Shown one piece after another: positions 6,460 through 23,587 of a stretch of 53,150 nucleotides of DNA. The notes under the pieces were generated by a model, which saw only the letters and a list, made by a program, of their open reading frames with translations, was not told where the DNA came from and made no database searches. The stretch is from a virus. Location of the stretch: positions 1 to 53,150 of the IMG/VR virus record IMGVR_UViG_3300025769_000161, one strand, 5' to 3'. Positions within the stretch are counted from its first letter, which is position 1; each line of letters starts with the position of its first letter. The translations under genes and the position numbers were made by a program.

Positions 6460-7575
6460 ATGAAGTTTACTTTTCACGCATTAGGATTGCCGCACACAAG
6501 GACTACCGAGGAGTTCAGTGCCTGCGCTTACACACAGAAGGTCTTGAAGTTCTGCAAGATGATGACAGAACGAGGGCATACGGTAATACACTACGGAACA
6601 GAAGGCAGTGATCCGATCTGCACTGAGCACGTCGACGTACTGACCAAAGAGACTTGGGATAAGGTTTACGGGGATCACGACTTTAAGAGCAAGTTCTTTA
6701 CGTTCGCTACCGACGACGATGCGTATCAAGAGTTCTATAAGACAGCTATTGAGGAGGTAGAGAAAAGAAAAAAGAAGCACGACTTCATCCTCGCTTTTTG
6801 GGGTCATGGTGTTAGAGCTATCTGCGACGCTCACCAGGACCTGATTGTAGTAGAGCCAGGAATCGGGTACTCTTCAGGTCACTGGGCAAGATGGAAGGTC
6901 TTTGAATCCCATGCTTTGCTCCATGCATACAGGGGTGTCGGTAGCGTGTCTCGTGCAATTATGGATTGGTATGAGACTGTGATCCCCAACTACTTTGACC
7001 TAAAGGACTTTGAAAGAGGTCCAGATGATCGGGATGATTATATGCTTTTTGTTGGAAGGGTGTATGACGGAAAGGGTGTCAACATTGCTATTCAGGTTAC
7101 AGAACACCTTGGGATTAAGCTGAAGATCGCGGGACAGCTGGGTGACGAGTATAGCTGCGTGGAGTGCCTTCCAGATCACGTTGAGTATGTCGGATATGTT
7201 GGCCTTGAGGAGAGAAAAGAACTCATGATGAATGCTATTGGCAGCTACGTTCCATCAATGTACATAGAGCCTTTCGGGGGCGTTCAGGTAGAGAACCTTT
7301 TGTGCGGCACACCAACGATTACTACTGACTGGGGCGCTTTCTCAGAAAACAACATTCACGGAGTGACAGGGTATAGGTGCAGAACCTTTAATGACTTTGT
7401 GGAAGCTACTCAAAAGCTGATCAATAAGGAAATTGATTATGATGACTGCAGAAAGAAAGGAGAAGAGTTCTCTCTAGAGAATATCGCGCCTAAGTACGAA
7501 AAGTACTTTGAGGACGTAATGAACGTATACACCAACAAGGGCTGGTATCAATTAAAAGAAGATGTCGAAGTATAA
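6460..7575 (+). CDS. GT4-like glycosyltransferase
   Basis: 371 residues with a GT-B layout. The C-terminal Rossmann domain contains LFVGRVYDGKGV (R200 and K205, the donor-phosphate binding pair) and the EX7E motif in IEPFGGVQVE (E270 and E278), then GTPTITTDWGAF and a GVTGY loop. The N-terminal half has FWGHGVRAI and VEPGIGY where the acceptor site usually lies. It should transfer a sugar from a nucleotide donor; the acceptor (capsid or fibre protein, modified DNA, or host envelope) is not evident. It starts 16 bases after the tRNA pair behind an AT-rich leader and overlaps the zinc-ribbon gene by 14 bases. Confidence 0.85.
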   Translation: MKFTFHALGLPHTRTTEEFSACAYTQKVLKFCKMMTERGHTVIHYGTEGSDPICTEHVDVLTKETWDKVYGDHDFKSKFFTFATDDDAYQEFYKTAIEEVEKRKKKHDFILAFWGHGVRAICDAHQDLIVVEPGIGYSSGHWARWKVFESHALLHAYRGVGSVSRAIMDWYETVIPNYFDLKDFERGPDDRDDYMLFVGRVYDGKGVNIAIQVTEHLGIKLKIAGQLGDEYSCVECLPDHVEYVGYVGLEERKELMMNAIGSYVPSMYIEPFGGVQVENLLCGTPTITTDWGAFSENNIHGVTGYRCRTFNDFVEATQKLINKEIDYDDCRKKGEEFSLENIAPKYEKYFEDVMNVYTNKGWYQLKEDVEV

Positions 7576-7744
7576 GTGCGAGTGCGGCAAAACCGTAGAC
7601 CATAGCGGAAGCGTATCGATCAAAGTCATTGACGGCCAGGTTCGTCACGATGTAAAGTGCGAATGCGGGAAGTACATGGAGCTGGCTGAAAAGAAGGTTG
7701 GCATGCCCTCATTCAAAAGCAATCGCTATGGACAAGTCCGATGA
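7562..7744 (+). CDS. Small zinc-ribbon protein
   Basis: 60 residues with two CxC knuckles, C6-E-C8 and C33-E-C35, each followed by Gly-Lys. This should bind one zinc. Similar small proteins sit immediately before the large terminase in many Bacteroidetes phages, so a packaging-related role is plausible, but none is established that I know of. It is sandwiched by overlaps: 14 bases with the glycosyltransferase and 17 bases with the terminase start at 7728. Confidence 0.8.
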   Translation: MSKYKCECGKTVDHSGSVSIKVIDGQVRHDVKCECGKYMELAEKKVGMPSFKSNRYGQVR

Positions 7745-9839
7745 CGTTATTCGGCTGGACAGTTCAGGTGAGCAAGGAGAAGTTATTTCGCTCCACGGTC
7801 TTGACATTGCTCTTCCGAAAGTTCCAAAGAGACCAGACATTCTATTCCACGACTTACCTAAAAGAATGCAGATGTGGCGCCGCACCGATGTGCCACAGGA
7901 ACTGTCGAGGATTAGAAGTATGGATGAGTGGTTCGAGAAACCAGCCGAGTTTCGACGTGCCTTTTCTCCTTTCATCGAGCAGGAGTTTGAGCGCAGGCGT
8001 AACGGTGTTTGGTTTTACAACAATGGTGTGCCTACGTACATTACGGGGCGACACTATATGTTCCTCCAGTGGAGCAAAATCGATATCGGATATCCTTCGT
8101 ATCTTGCGTTCCAACGTGAGATCTTTCTTCACATGGCTGCGTGCGAAGCTGATCCCCGTTGTATCGGTCAGCTATATACTAAGTGTCGCCGTTCTGGCTA
8201 TACTAATATCTGTGCCGCTGTACTTGTTGACGAAGCTACGCAAGTAAAAGACAAGCTCCTAGGAATCCAGTCCAAGACTGGTAAAGACTCCCAGGAGAAC
8301 ATATTCATGAAGAAGGTAATACCGATGTTTCGGAGCTACCCATTCTTCTTTAAACCTATACAGGATGGAACGACGAACCCACGTATGGAACTCGCTTTTC
8401 GGGAACCATCGAAACGAATCACCAAGAAAAATAAGACGTCACAGAAGGGTGACGCCCTCAACACCATCATCAACTGGAAAAACACCACCAACAACGCCTA
8501 TGACGGAGAAAAGCTACACATGCTCTACCTCGACGAGGCGGGTAAGTGGGAGAAGCCAGTCGACATCAGGGAAGCCTGGAGGATTGAGCGAACTTGTCTC
8601 ATCGTTGGTAAGAAAGTAATCGGTAAGGCCCTGGTGGGCTCCACCGTAAACCCAATGGACAAAGGCGGTGAAGAGTACAAGAACCTCTGGGAAGATTCAG
8701 ACCCTGCTGAAAGGAATGCCAACGGAAGGACCAGGAGCGGCCTTTACCGTATTTTTATACCTGCTGATCACGCTCTTGAAGGTTTTTTTGATCTGTACGG
8801 CAACCCTGTTGTGGATGATCCTGATGCTGAGATAGAAGGCGTAGACGGGGAGATGATCGATCAGGGCAGTAAGACCTACCTAAAAAACGAGAGAGACAGC
8901 CTCAAGCACGACCCTTCTGAACTAAACGAGATCATACGTCAATTCCCTCTAACTGAAGACGAGGCATTTCGTGACAGCATCGAAGGCAGCATATTTAACA
9001 TCGGAAAGATTTATCAGCAGATAGACTGGAACAGCAACATGTTCCCCGACCCTGTCGTGACGGGTAATTTTATCTGGAAAGTAAAAGACAAGGAAGTTGT
9101 ATTTTCTCCAGACCCAAAGGGTAGGTTCAAGGTGTCTTGGATGCCGCCGAAAGACAGGAGGAATATATCCAGGAACGAAAGAGGGAAGAGAGTTGCTCCG
9201 TTTTCAAACTTCGGATGTGGTGGGGTTGACTCCTACGATCTTGACGAGACTGTTGATGGCAGGGGTTCTAAGGGGGCTCTGCATCTATACAATAAGTTTA
9301 ATATGAACGACGACATACCCAGCAACATGTTTGTATTGGAGTATGCGTCACGTCCAGATCTAGCCAGCATATTTTACGAGGATGTCTTGATGGCAGCCTT
9401 TTACTACGGCTACCCGCTCTTGATCGAGAATAACAAGTACGGTATTGTAAGGTACTTTGAGAAGAGGGGTTATGACGGATACGTGCTAGATAGGCCCAAG
9501 CATCTCACGCCGCCTGGGGCGAGGGTGAACGTCAAGACAAAGGGGATACCATCTACGTCCCAAGACGTCATACAGGCTCACGCTCACGCGATTGAAGCGT
9601 ACATCCACAACCATGTTGGAATAAAGCCAGATACCGCTGACTTCGGTAACATGTATTTTAACAGGACTCTAGAGGACTGGATAGGGTACAAGATCACGAA
9701 TAGGACAAAATATGACTTGACTATTAGTTCTGGCCTTGCCCTTCTCGCAGCTCAAAAAGTAAAGCAAGAAAGAAAAGAGTCAAACTTCGAGGGCAAGAGG
9801 TTCTTCAGGAAGACAAAGCCAAAAGAATGGCACCGTTAA
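7728..9839 (+). CDS. terL: Terminase large subunit
   Basis: 703 residues; the ATPase and nuclease motor that packages DNA through the portal. The Walker-A-like element is KCRRSGYT at residues 152-159, a deviant P-loop of the terminase type. Walker B is LHMLYLDE (263-270, D269/E270). The C-terminal RNase-H-like nuclease begins at FGCGGVD with D501 as the first acidic ligand; ENNKYGIVRYFEKRGYDG and SGLALLAAQK follow as expected. I chose ATG 7728 rather than an in-frame TTG at 7698, which would enlarge the overlap with the zinc-ribbon gene. It ends 21 bases before the portal start and its promoter. Confidence 0.92.
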   Translation: MDKSDDVIRLDSSGEQGEVISLHGLDIALPKVPKRPDILFHDLPKRMQMWRRTDVPQELSRIRSMDEWFEKPAEFRRAFSPFIEQEFERRRNGVWFYNNGVPTYITGRHYMFLQWSKIDIGYPSYLAFQREIFLHMAACEADPRCIGQLYTKCRRSGYTNICAAVLVDEATQVKDKLLGIQSKTGKDSQENIFMKKVIPMFRSYPFFFKPIQDGTTNPRMELAFREPSKRITKKNKTSQKGDALNTIINWKNTTNNAYDGEKLHMLYLDEAGKWEKPVDIREAWRIERTCLIVGKKVIGKALVGSTVNPMDKGGEEYKNLWEDSDPAERNANGRTRSGLYRIFIPADHALEGFFDLYGNPVVDDPDAEIEGVDGEMIDQGSKTYLKNERDSLKHDPSELNEIIRQFPLTEDEAFRDSIEGSIFNIGKIYQQIDWNSNMFPDPVVTGNFIWKVKDKEVVFSPDPKGRFKVSWMPPKDRRNISRNERGKRVAPFSNFGCGGVDSYDLDETVDGRGSKGALHLYNKFNMNDDIPSNMFVLEYASRPDLASIFYEDVLMAAFYYGYPLLIENNKYGIVRYFEKRGYDGYVLDRPKHLTPPGARVNVKTKGIPSTSQDVIQAHAHAIEAYIHNHVGIKPDTADFGNMYFNRTLEDWIGYKITNRTKYDLTISSGLALLAAQKVKQERKESNFEGKRFFRKTKPKEWHR

Positions 9840-9845
9840 GTTTGT

Positions 9846-9853
9846 TATATTTG
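9846..9853 (+). promoter_or_regulatory. Late promoter -7 box (P4)
   Basis: TATATTTG, seven bases before the portal ATG at 9861, in the 21-base gap after the terminase stop. The run TTGTTATATTTGCG (9842-9855) is shared with the boxes at 22 and 34639, defining a stronger subclass of this promoter. Confidence 0.75.
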
Positions 9854-9860
9854 CGGTTAG

Positions 9861-12350
9861 ATGTACGGCAAGCAAGGCAAGAACAGTATTGGCTTTCCAG
9901 ACCCTCTGGCTTCAAGGGAGCAGAAAGAAAGTGAGAAGTACGGCCTTTCGTATGCAAAGGCAATTTCATCTCAGTGGGGAGCTATCGAGCGAGATAATTC
10001 GCTTTACAAGAAAAGGGCCACTACGTTTGAGAGAAACAGGGCATACGCAAACGGAACCCAGGATACCAGCATTTACAGGCAGTTGCTGAACAGCCTCGAC
10101 CCTAGTAACGCTGACGGAAGCTTCTTGAACCTGGACTTCACCCCCGTGCCTATCCTTCCTAAGTTCGTTAGGATTGTGGTGAACAAGATACTATCAAGTG
10201 ATCCGTACCCAAACCTTGAGGCAGTCGATCCAATATCCTCTAGCGAAAAAGATGCGGAGAGGAGGAAGGTTAAGATGATGGTCCAGAACAAGGACAAGAT
10301 CGCTAAGGTTCAAGAGAAAATTGGTCGTGATATATCTGGAGGCAAGGAGATACCAGAGACTCTTGAGGAGGCAGAAATTTTCTTAGAGACCAACATCAAG
10401 ACAGCTGGCGAGGTCGCGGCTCAGGTTGCAACCAACATGACACTGAAGTGGAATGACTTCAATGATTCCATATACAGGAGGTGTGTCAATGACGTGACCA
10501 CGCTTGGTATGGCTGTGACAAAAAGAACAAACGACCCCAACTACGGAATCAAGATTGAGTACGTAGATCCGAAGAACTTTGTTCATAGCTACACCGAAGA
10601 CCCAAACTTTGGGGACATTGTGTATGCTGGTCATGTGAAAAGAATTTCTCTTCAGGAACTAAAGAGGATTGCTGGGGACCAGTTCACTGACGACGAGTAC
10701 GAGAAGATTGCAAACCAGGTCGCAAAGAGATACTCTTACGACATGTCGACTCCAAGGTCTTACGCAAACGACAATTCTTTTGGGAACAACCGTGGTGCAT
10801 ACGATCAGTACATGGTGGACGTCATGGATTTCGAGTTCTTGAGTCTTGATTGCATGACTTTCGAGCAGAAGGACAATAAGTACGGGAACACTGGCTTTTA
10901 TTACAAGGGCGAGAACTATAAGGCTCCGACCAACTCTGTATATAACAGGAGTGTCACCAAGATGCACAACGTTACGGTGTACGGTGGGTGTTACGTAATG
11001 GGGTGTGACAAGATATTCAACTATGGTATAAAGAAGAATCTTCCGAAGAACATGCATGACCTGACTAGGACCACGATGTCCTACTCGGTTGTTGCAACAA
11101 ACCTTCAAGGAAACATACCTAAGTCTATGGTTGACAGCTGCATAGGTTTCGCAGACCAGTTGCAGCTTACACACCTGAAGATACAGCAGGCAATCGCAAA
11201 AGCAAAGCCAGATGGTATCATCATTGATATCGAGGGCTTGGAAAATGTTCAGCTCGGCAAAGGCGGCGAACTCCAACCTCTCGATCTCCACGACATCTAC
11301 GAACAGACAGGTGTCTTCTACTACCGTAGCAAGAATCCCGAAGGCGGTTTCCAAAACCCTCCCATCAGGGAAATCGGTAACAACATACGGAACATCAATG
11401 AGTTCATCAACCTTTACAACCACTACCTGAGGCTGATTAGAGATGCCACGGGAATCAACGAGGCTATGGACGCCTCTACACCGAAGGGTGATCAACTGGT
11501 TGGAGTTAGACAACAAGCTATTGCTGCTGGCAACAACGCCATCTACGACATCACGAACTCCTCGATGGTTCTGTTCAAAAAGGTGTGCGCTGACATCGTT
11601 AAATGCATTCAGGTAATCCCGAAGAACAGCATCCTGTACAGGGCCTATGAGAACGCTATTGGAAAAGAGAACTCCGACATCATAACCACCTTTCACGACC
11701 TGCCTCTTTACAATTTCGGGGTGCATGTGGTAAAGGAAATGGAAGAGATAGAGAAACAGTATCTGGAGCAAAACATTCAGGCCTCTATCGCGCAAAAGGA
11801 ACTAGACATTGAGGATGCTATTGCAATCAGGCAGCTGAAGGACGTGAATCAAGCCGAGAGGCTTTTGATCGTCAGGCGGAAGAAGCGTATGGCTAGAAAC
11901 CAGCAGATGGCCCAGCAAGGTGCCCAAGCCCAGGCTCAAGCTCAAGCTCAGTCCGCTCAGGCGGCGTCTCAGGCTAGACAGCAGGAGATGCAGATGCAGG
12001 CTCAGATTGACGCCCAAACCATGCAGATGAAGGTTCAGCTTGAGATGGAGATGGAGAAGCTCAAGCACGAGCACAAAAAGGAGATCGAAACCATCAAGGC
12101 TGAGGCAGTTCTCGGTATCAAGACGGACGACAGGGAGTACAGAGAAAAGCTTGAAGTCTTTAAGGAAGACAGAAAAGACGAGAGGGTTAAGAAGCAAACC
12201 TCTGATCAGAGTAAGTTGATCTCACAGAGGCAGGGTCAAAGAGACGAAATCTCTGAACCTGAAACCACTGCCCAACCCCCTATGTCTCAAGGGCAGATGG
12301 CTCAACAAAAAACTATACAAGAAAAATTTGGAATAAATGGGCAGCAGTAA
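9861..12350 (+). CDS. Portal protein
   Basis: 829 residues; the dodecameric head-vertex ring through which DNA enters and leaves. N-terminal helices with ERNRAYANGTQDTSIYRQ and FVRIVVNKILSSDPYP, a central domain, and DATGINEAMDAS with QLVGVRQQAIAAGN are typical of portals in this phage group. The last about 170 residues are a Gln/Ala-rich coiled coil (QAQAQAQAQSAQAA near residue 695) and then a charged tail, longer than a usual portal barrel. The position after the terminase supports the call. The C-terminus overlaps the next gene by 14 bases. A long antisense ORF opposite residues 265-645 is not considered real. Confidence 0.88.
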   Translation: MYGKQGKNSIGFPDPLASREQKESEKYGLSYAKAISSQWGAIERDNSLYKKRATTFERNRAYANGTQDTSIYRQLLNSLDPSNADGSFLNLDFTPVPILPKFVRIVVNKILSSDPYPNLEAVDPISSSEKDAERRKVKMMVQNKDKIAKVQEKIGRDISGGKEIPETLEEAEIFLETNIKTAGEVAAQVATNMTLKWNDFNDSIYRRCVNDVTTLGMAVTKRTNDPNYGIKIEYVDPKNFVHSYTEDPNFGDIVYAGHVKRISLQELKRIAGDQFTDDEYEKIANQVAKRYSYDMSTPRSYANDNSFGNNRGAYDQYMVDVMDFEFLSLDCMTFEQKDNKYGNTGFYYKGENYKAPTNSVYNRSVTKMHNVTVYGGCYVMGCDKIFNYGIKKNLPKNMHDLTRTTMSYSVVATNLQGNIPKSMVDSCIGFADQLQLTHLKIQQAIAKAKPDGIIIDIEGLENVQLGKGGELQPLDLHDIYEQTGVFYYRSKNPEGGFQNPPIREIGNNIRNINEFINLYNHYLRLIRDATGINEAMDASTPKGDQLVGVRQQAIAAGNNAIYDITNSSMVLFKKVCADIVKCIQVIPKNSILYRAYENAIGKENSDIITTFHDLPLYNFGVHVVKEMEEIEKQYLEQNIQASIAQKELDIEDAIAIRQLKDVNQAERLLIVRRKKRMARNQQMAQQGAQAQAQAQAQSAQAASQARQQEMQMQAQIDAQTMQMKVQLEMEMEKLKHEHKKEIETIKAEAVLGIKTDDREYREKLEVFKEDRKDERVKKQTSDQSKLISQRQGQRDEISEPETTAQPPMSQGQMAQQKTIQEKFGINGQQ

Positions 12351-12726
12351 GACAACGGTAAATCTAGACACCGCAGCCAGACTGGACATCATTTGCAGGA
12401 AGGGGGACACCTTTTCCCTGGCCTTGGATTTTGAGAAAGAAGATGGAGCGGGGGGGACGGCTGGCGCCGCCACCGAGTGGGACATGGACGTGAGGGAAAC
12501 AGATACTTCTGATACCGCCATAATTGAAGACACGTCTTTTACTTACACGGTTTCTAACGGAAAAAAGACCAACTCCAAGCTTACCATAGTGGCAAGTGCG
12601 GCTACAATGGCTGCAATATCCTCTGGGCTGTACGTTTACGACCTTCAAAGAACAACGACAGGAAGTGTAGTGAAGACCCATCTTTACGGGACCTTCAAGG
12701 TAAATGAAGACGTAACTCTGGTTTGA
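12337..12726 (+). CDS. Baseplate/fibre-anchor-like small structural protein
   Basis: 129 residues, all-beta in appearance. The start RLDIICRKGDTFSLALDFEKEDG followed by WDMDVRETD and later SGLYVYDLQRT-KTHLYGTFKVNEDVT resembles a recurrent phage domain that begins with RGDTF and precedes fibre genes, similar in outline to BppU-type N-terminal domains. It lies between portal and giant fibre 1, overlapping the portal by 14 bases and ending three bases before fibre 1. It may anchor the fibres to the capsid or tail. Confidence 0.65.
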   Translation: MGSSKTTVNLDTAARLDIICRKGDTFSLALDFEKEDGAGGTAGAATEWDMDVRETDTSDTAIIEDTSFTYTVSNGKKTNSKLTIVASAATMAAISSGLYVYDLQRTTTGSVVKTHLYGTFKVNEDVTLV

Positions 12727-12729
12727 TAT

Positions 12730-20971
<8,242 letters not shown>

Positions 20972-20972
<1 letters not shown>

Positions 20973-21097
20973 TGAAACCACCTGAAACACCTATAACTCA
21001 GCTTGACTCAAGAGCAACGACTGAGGATATCATCAATAAGATAAACGAGATAATCAATAACATCAACGAGATGTGGACTCAAAATGAACCTGCTTAA
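20972..21097 (+). CDS. Small coiled-coil ORF, 41 aa
   Basis: The ATG overlaps the fibre 2 stop (TAATG), and the ORF ends at TAA 21095-21097. It begins MKPPETPITQLDSRATTEDI and continues with a short Ile/Asn heptad-like helix (INKINEIINNINEMW). It fills the gap to the next promoter exactly, and the coupling suggests it is translated with the fibre. Similar very short helical ORFs follow fibre genes in other phages, with unknown role; chaperone or trimer-cap function is speculation. Confidence 0.55.
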
Positions 21098-21104
21098 TTG
21101 TAAC

Positions 21105-21112
21105 TATATTTG
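21105..21112 (+). promoter_or_regulatory. Late promoter -7 box (P5)
   Basis: TATATTTG, four bases (CTAA) before ATG 21117, in the 19-base gap after the small ORF. It begins a run of five small genes that ends just before the scaffold promoter. Confidence 0.75.
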
Positions 21113-21116
21113 CTAA

Positions 21117-21419
21117 ATGTCAGAAACATTGACTAATAGGATTAGGAGACTTCTGAAAAAGCACGGTCTATCTGGGGTTAACAAGCCTAAGAGGACTCCT
21201 TCGCACCCTAGAAAGTCTCACATAGTTCTGGCAAAAGAAGGGAACAAAGTAAAACTCATCAGGTTTGGGGAGCAAGGGGCCAAAACGGCTGGAGCTCCAA
21301 AAGCTGGGGAGAGTAACGCGATGAAAAAGAAGAGGGCGAAGTTTAAGAGTCGTCACGCTAGAAACATAAAGAGGGGCAAGATGAGTGCCGCTTACTGGGC
21401 AGATAAAGCAAAATGGTAA
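21117..21419 (+). CDS. Conserved basic phage protein, 100 aa
   Basis: Basic, with SHPRKSHIVLAKEGNKVKLIRFGEQGAKTAG (about residues 28-60) and KKRAKFKSRHARNIKRGKMSAAYWADK-KW at the C-terminus. This pattern is widely conserved in marine and gut phages, but I know no assigned function. Small beta-strand core plus basic helix; possibly virion or nucleic-acid associated. The start is fixed by the promoter four bases upstream. It overlaps the next gene by seven bases. Confidence 0.75.
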   Translation: MSETLTNRIRRLLKKHGLSGVNKPKRTPSHPRKSHIVLAKEGNKVKLIRFGEQGAKTAGAPKAGESNAMKKKRAKFKSRHARNIKRGKMSAAYWADKAKW

Positions 21420-21643
21420 ACGCAATAGTTACATCGGTAGACGCCTTAACTCAGTTCGAGTTGTTGGCGATAGTGGGGTCCCTGATAGGGATGTGGATTA
21501 AGTTTCAGACGGACTATACGACCCTGAAGGCCAGGGTACACGCCCTAGAAAATGACAACGGAGAATTGAAGCAAAACATAAAACAGCTTCTTGAAGATAT
21601 ACAGGAGATCAAACTCCTTCTCGCTAAAAACAAAGTAGTATGA
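21413..21643 (+). CDS. TM plus coiled-coil protein, lysis accessory candidate
   Basis: 76 residues: one membrane segment at about 14-30 (FELLAIVGSLIGMWIKF), then a continuous coiled coil at about 31-72 with heptad Leu/Ile. An N-terminal anchor with a soluble coiled coil is the layout of inner-membrane spanins (Rz-type) and some XhlA-like holin partners. There is no embedded lipoprotein partner that I can see, so a spanin role is unproven. It sits among small structural genes. Confidence 0.6.
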   Translation: MVNAIVTSVDALTQFELLAIVGSLIGMWIKFQTDYTTLKARVHALENDNGELKQNIKQLLEDIQEIKLLLAKNKVV

Positions 21644-21897
21644 ACAACACTAGCCAAGTCGCATTCGGTCAGATCGGAAGTGCGCTCACAACAACATCCG
21701 CCGTGGCCGCTCCTTCTGGTAAGTCCATTGTGGCAATCACGGTTCTCGCGGATTCTCAGACTGTAACCGCTTCGTCAGAAGACACAGAACTGTGTCCTGA
21801 TCTTGCCATCGCAATACCTTCGGGTGTTACGGTTTACGGCAGGTACTCTGATATAAAGACCACCAGCGCCAACGGGGCTATCTACTACTTCGGCTGA
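21640..21897 (+). CDS. Small conserved structural protein, 85 aa
   Basis: Small all-beta protein: NTSQVAFGQIGSALTT, APSGKSIVAITVLAD, then IPSGVTVYGRYSDIKT and a terminal GAIYYFG. This FGQ-GSAL...VAI-VL...G-T-YGRY pattern is a recurrent small phage protein usually found near capsid genes; a decoration or head-fibre component is likely. It overlaps both neighbours (four bases and one base). Confidence 0.65.
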   Translation: MNNTSQVAFGQIGSALTTTSAVAAPSGKSIVAITVLADSQTVTASSEDTELCPDLAIAIPSGVTVYGRYSDIKTTSANGAIYYFG

Positions 21898-22082
21898 TGA
21901 AAGCCGTAAAGAATAAGAAGGAGTCAAAGCTAAAGGTGCTCAACAAAAAGGTGAGCATTGAGCCACCTAAGGGGTATCACTGGATGGAAGAATCTGGTCG
22001 TTACTACCTTATGGAGGGGGATTACAAGCCTCACCCTGGGGCCGTAGCTAAGGCGTCATTTAAAACGGTCTCACATGGCTAA
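21897..22082 (+). CDS. Small conserved phage protein, 61 aa
   Basis: A basic N-terminus, then PPKGYHWMEESGRYYLMEGDYKPH and ASFKTVSHG. The KGYHWM-...-LM-...-FK-SHG pattern is recurrent in phage genomes without known function. It overlaps the previous gene by one base (TGATGA) and the next by eight bases, so it is translated within the same small-gene unit. Confidence 0.65.
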   Translation: MKAVKNKKESKLKVLNKKVSIEPPKGYHWMEESGRYYLMEGDYKPHPGAVAKASFKTVSHG

Positions 22083-22467
22083 GACGGCAAAGAAGTCAAA
22101 TCCCGCCCTTTGGAAGCGGATTGTGGCTGCCGTAAAAGCTGGTAGCCAGGGTGGACGACCTGGGCAGTGGTCTGCGCGTAAAGCTCAGATCGCTACAGCT
22201 AGATACAAGAAGTCTGGAGGTAGGTACAAAGGAAAGAAGTCTAAGAGTAACAGCCTCTCCAAGTGGAGTAAGCAGAAGTGGCGTACCTCAGACGGAAGCA
22301 AGTCTGGAGGCAAAAAAAGATACTTGCCAGACAAGGCATGGAAAAGCCTGTCTAAATCGGAGAAGGCAGCTACGAATAGAGCCAAGGCTAGAGGCAACGC
22401 CAAAGGCAAGCAATTTGTTAAACAGCCAAAGAGAATCGCAAAGAAGGTGGCCAAATACCGTAAGTAA
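22075..22467 (+). CDS. Basic DUF5872-like protein
   Basis: 130 residues, strongly basic. NPALWKRIVAAVKAGSQGG, RPGQWSARKAQIA, YKKSGGRYKGKKS, SLSKWSKQKWRTSDG and KRYLPDKAWKSLSKSEKAAT match the outline I recall for the DUF5872 family, found in phages and large DNA viruses with unknown function. A nucleic-acid-associated or virion role is suggested by charge. It ends just upstream of the scaffold promoter. The family name is from memory and unverified. Confidence 0.7.
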   Translation: MAKTAKKSNPALWKRIVAAVKAGSQGGRPGQWSARKAQIATARYKKSGGRYKGKKSKSNSLSKWSKQKWRTSDGSKSGGKKRYLPDKAWKSLSKSEKAATNRAKARGNAKGKQFVKQPKRIAKKVAKYRK

Positions 22468-22475
22468 TTTGTGTT

Positions 22476-22483
22476 TACATTTG
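22476..22483 (+). promoter_or_regulatory. Capsid-operon promoter -7 box (P6)
   Basis: TACATTTG, 15 bases before the scaffold ATG at 22499. This is the only box in the set with a real leader, which is AT-rich (GGAAAATTTAATTT). The difference suggests that the most heavily translated operon uses a leadered mRNA rather than a leaderless one. Confidence 0.7.
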
Positions 22484-22498
22484 TGGAAAATTTAATTT

Positions 22499-23557
22499 AT
22501 GGAAGAGAATACTAATCCAGAAGTGCAGGAAAATCAGGACACGAGCTGGTCTTTCGTAGAAGAAAGCGAGGTCTTGGCCGCACAACAGGAAGAGCAACCA
22601 CAGGGGGACGTCAGGGTCGAAATGACTGAAGAGGTTCCAACTGAGGAAGGCCACTCAACGGAGGAGGTCTATACAGAAGATAACGAAGATTACGAGCAAG
22701 GGGACGTAGAGGGGGCTGTGTTTGAATACCTGAGCGAAAGGCTGGGTTACAACGTAGAGTCTATCGACGACCTCATGCAAGTAGAGCAACAGCAGCAGCA
22801 AACAGAGCTTGACGAAAGGATTGAGGTAATTATGGACTTTGTCGAAGAGACGGGTCGAGATCCTCAAGACTGGTTCATCTATCAGCAGCTTAACCCCTCC
22901 GAAATGGATGACGTTACTGCGATTCAGGTTCAACTGTCTAGTGATTATCCCAACCTTTCTCAGGAAGAGGTCATCACATTGATGAACAACAAGTACAAGC
23001 TCGATCCCGATCTGCACTCAGAAGAGGAGGTGAAAGTTTCGCAGCTGCAACTCAAGATCGACGCTCAAAACGCCAGAGGCAGCATTGACGAATTGCGACA
23101 GCGGTTCGCAGCACCCGAAGCGGTTGAGAGCGAAGGTTACGAGACCCCTTTCGACGACGAATGGTACAATGCCATGGAGTACGAGACGGGATCTCTCGAC
23201 GGCGTCCAGTTCGATCTGGGCAACGGACAGAGCTTCACGTTTGGGCTTAATGACAGGTACAGAAGTGAGCTCGTTGAAAAGAATTCTCGCCTTGACGAGT
23301 TCTTTGATCCCTACGTCCAACGGGATGGTAGCTGGGACTACGACAAGCTGAATGTTCACAGGGCTGTAATTGACAATATGGAACAGATTGTTCAGGCTGT
23401 ATATAAGCAGGGCATGAGTGACGGTCAAAGAGGCATTGTGAATCAAGCGGCTAACGTCGGTGTCCCGACTCCGAATCAAGGTGGACAAACCCAGGAAGAC
23501 AACCTGACAGCACAACTAAGACAAGCGCTGGGAGGGGACTCAACTTGGTCTTTTTAA
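22499..23557 (+). CDS. Probable capsid scaffolding protein
   Basis: 352 residues, strongly acidic and Gln/Glu-rich (residues 1-75 mostly Glu, Thr and Gln; QQQQQ near residue 100), with helical stretches (about 100-200) and a C-terminal helix (SDGQRGIVNQAAN and DNLTAQLRQALGG). Position immediately before the major capsid protein, acidic composition and low complexity are the usual marks of a scaffold. No protease motif seen, so scaffold release rather than a protease fusion is likely. The AT-rich leader implies strong translation. Confidence 0.75.
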   Translation: MEENTNPEVQENQDTSWSFVEESEVLAAQQEEQPQGDVRVEMTEEVPTEEGHSTEEVYTEDNEDYEQGDVEGAVFEYLSERLGYNVESIDDLMQVEQQQQQTELDERIEVIMDFVEETGRDPQDWFIYQQLNPSEMDDVTAIQVQLSSDYPNLSQEEVITLMNNKYKLDPDLHSEEEVKVSQLQLKIDAQNARGSIDELRQRFAAPEAVESEGYETPFDDEWYNAMEYETGSLDGVQFDLGNGQSFTFGLNDRYRSELVEKNSRLDEFFDPYVQRDGSWDYDKLNVHRAVIDNMEQIVQAVYKQGMSDGQRGIVNQAANVGVPTPNQGGQTQEDNLTAQLRQALGGDSTWSF

Positions 23558-23587
23558 CACAACAAAAAACCTTTTAGATAAAAAACT

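Noticed and set aside
7698-7727. TTG start for the terminase
   Set aside because: ATG 7728 leaves a normal 17-base overlap; the extension adds ten residues without family character.
10659-11795. 378-codon antisense ORF opposite the portal gene
   Set aside because: Lies wholly inside the portal, His/Val-rich shadow composition and no promoter.
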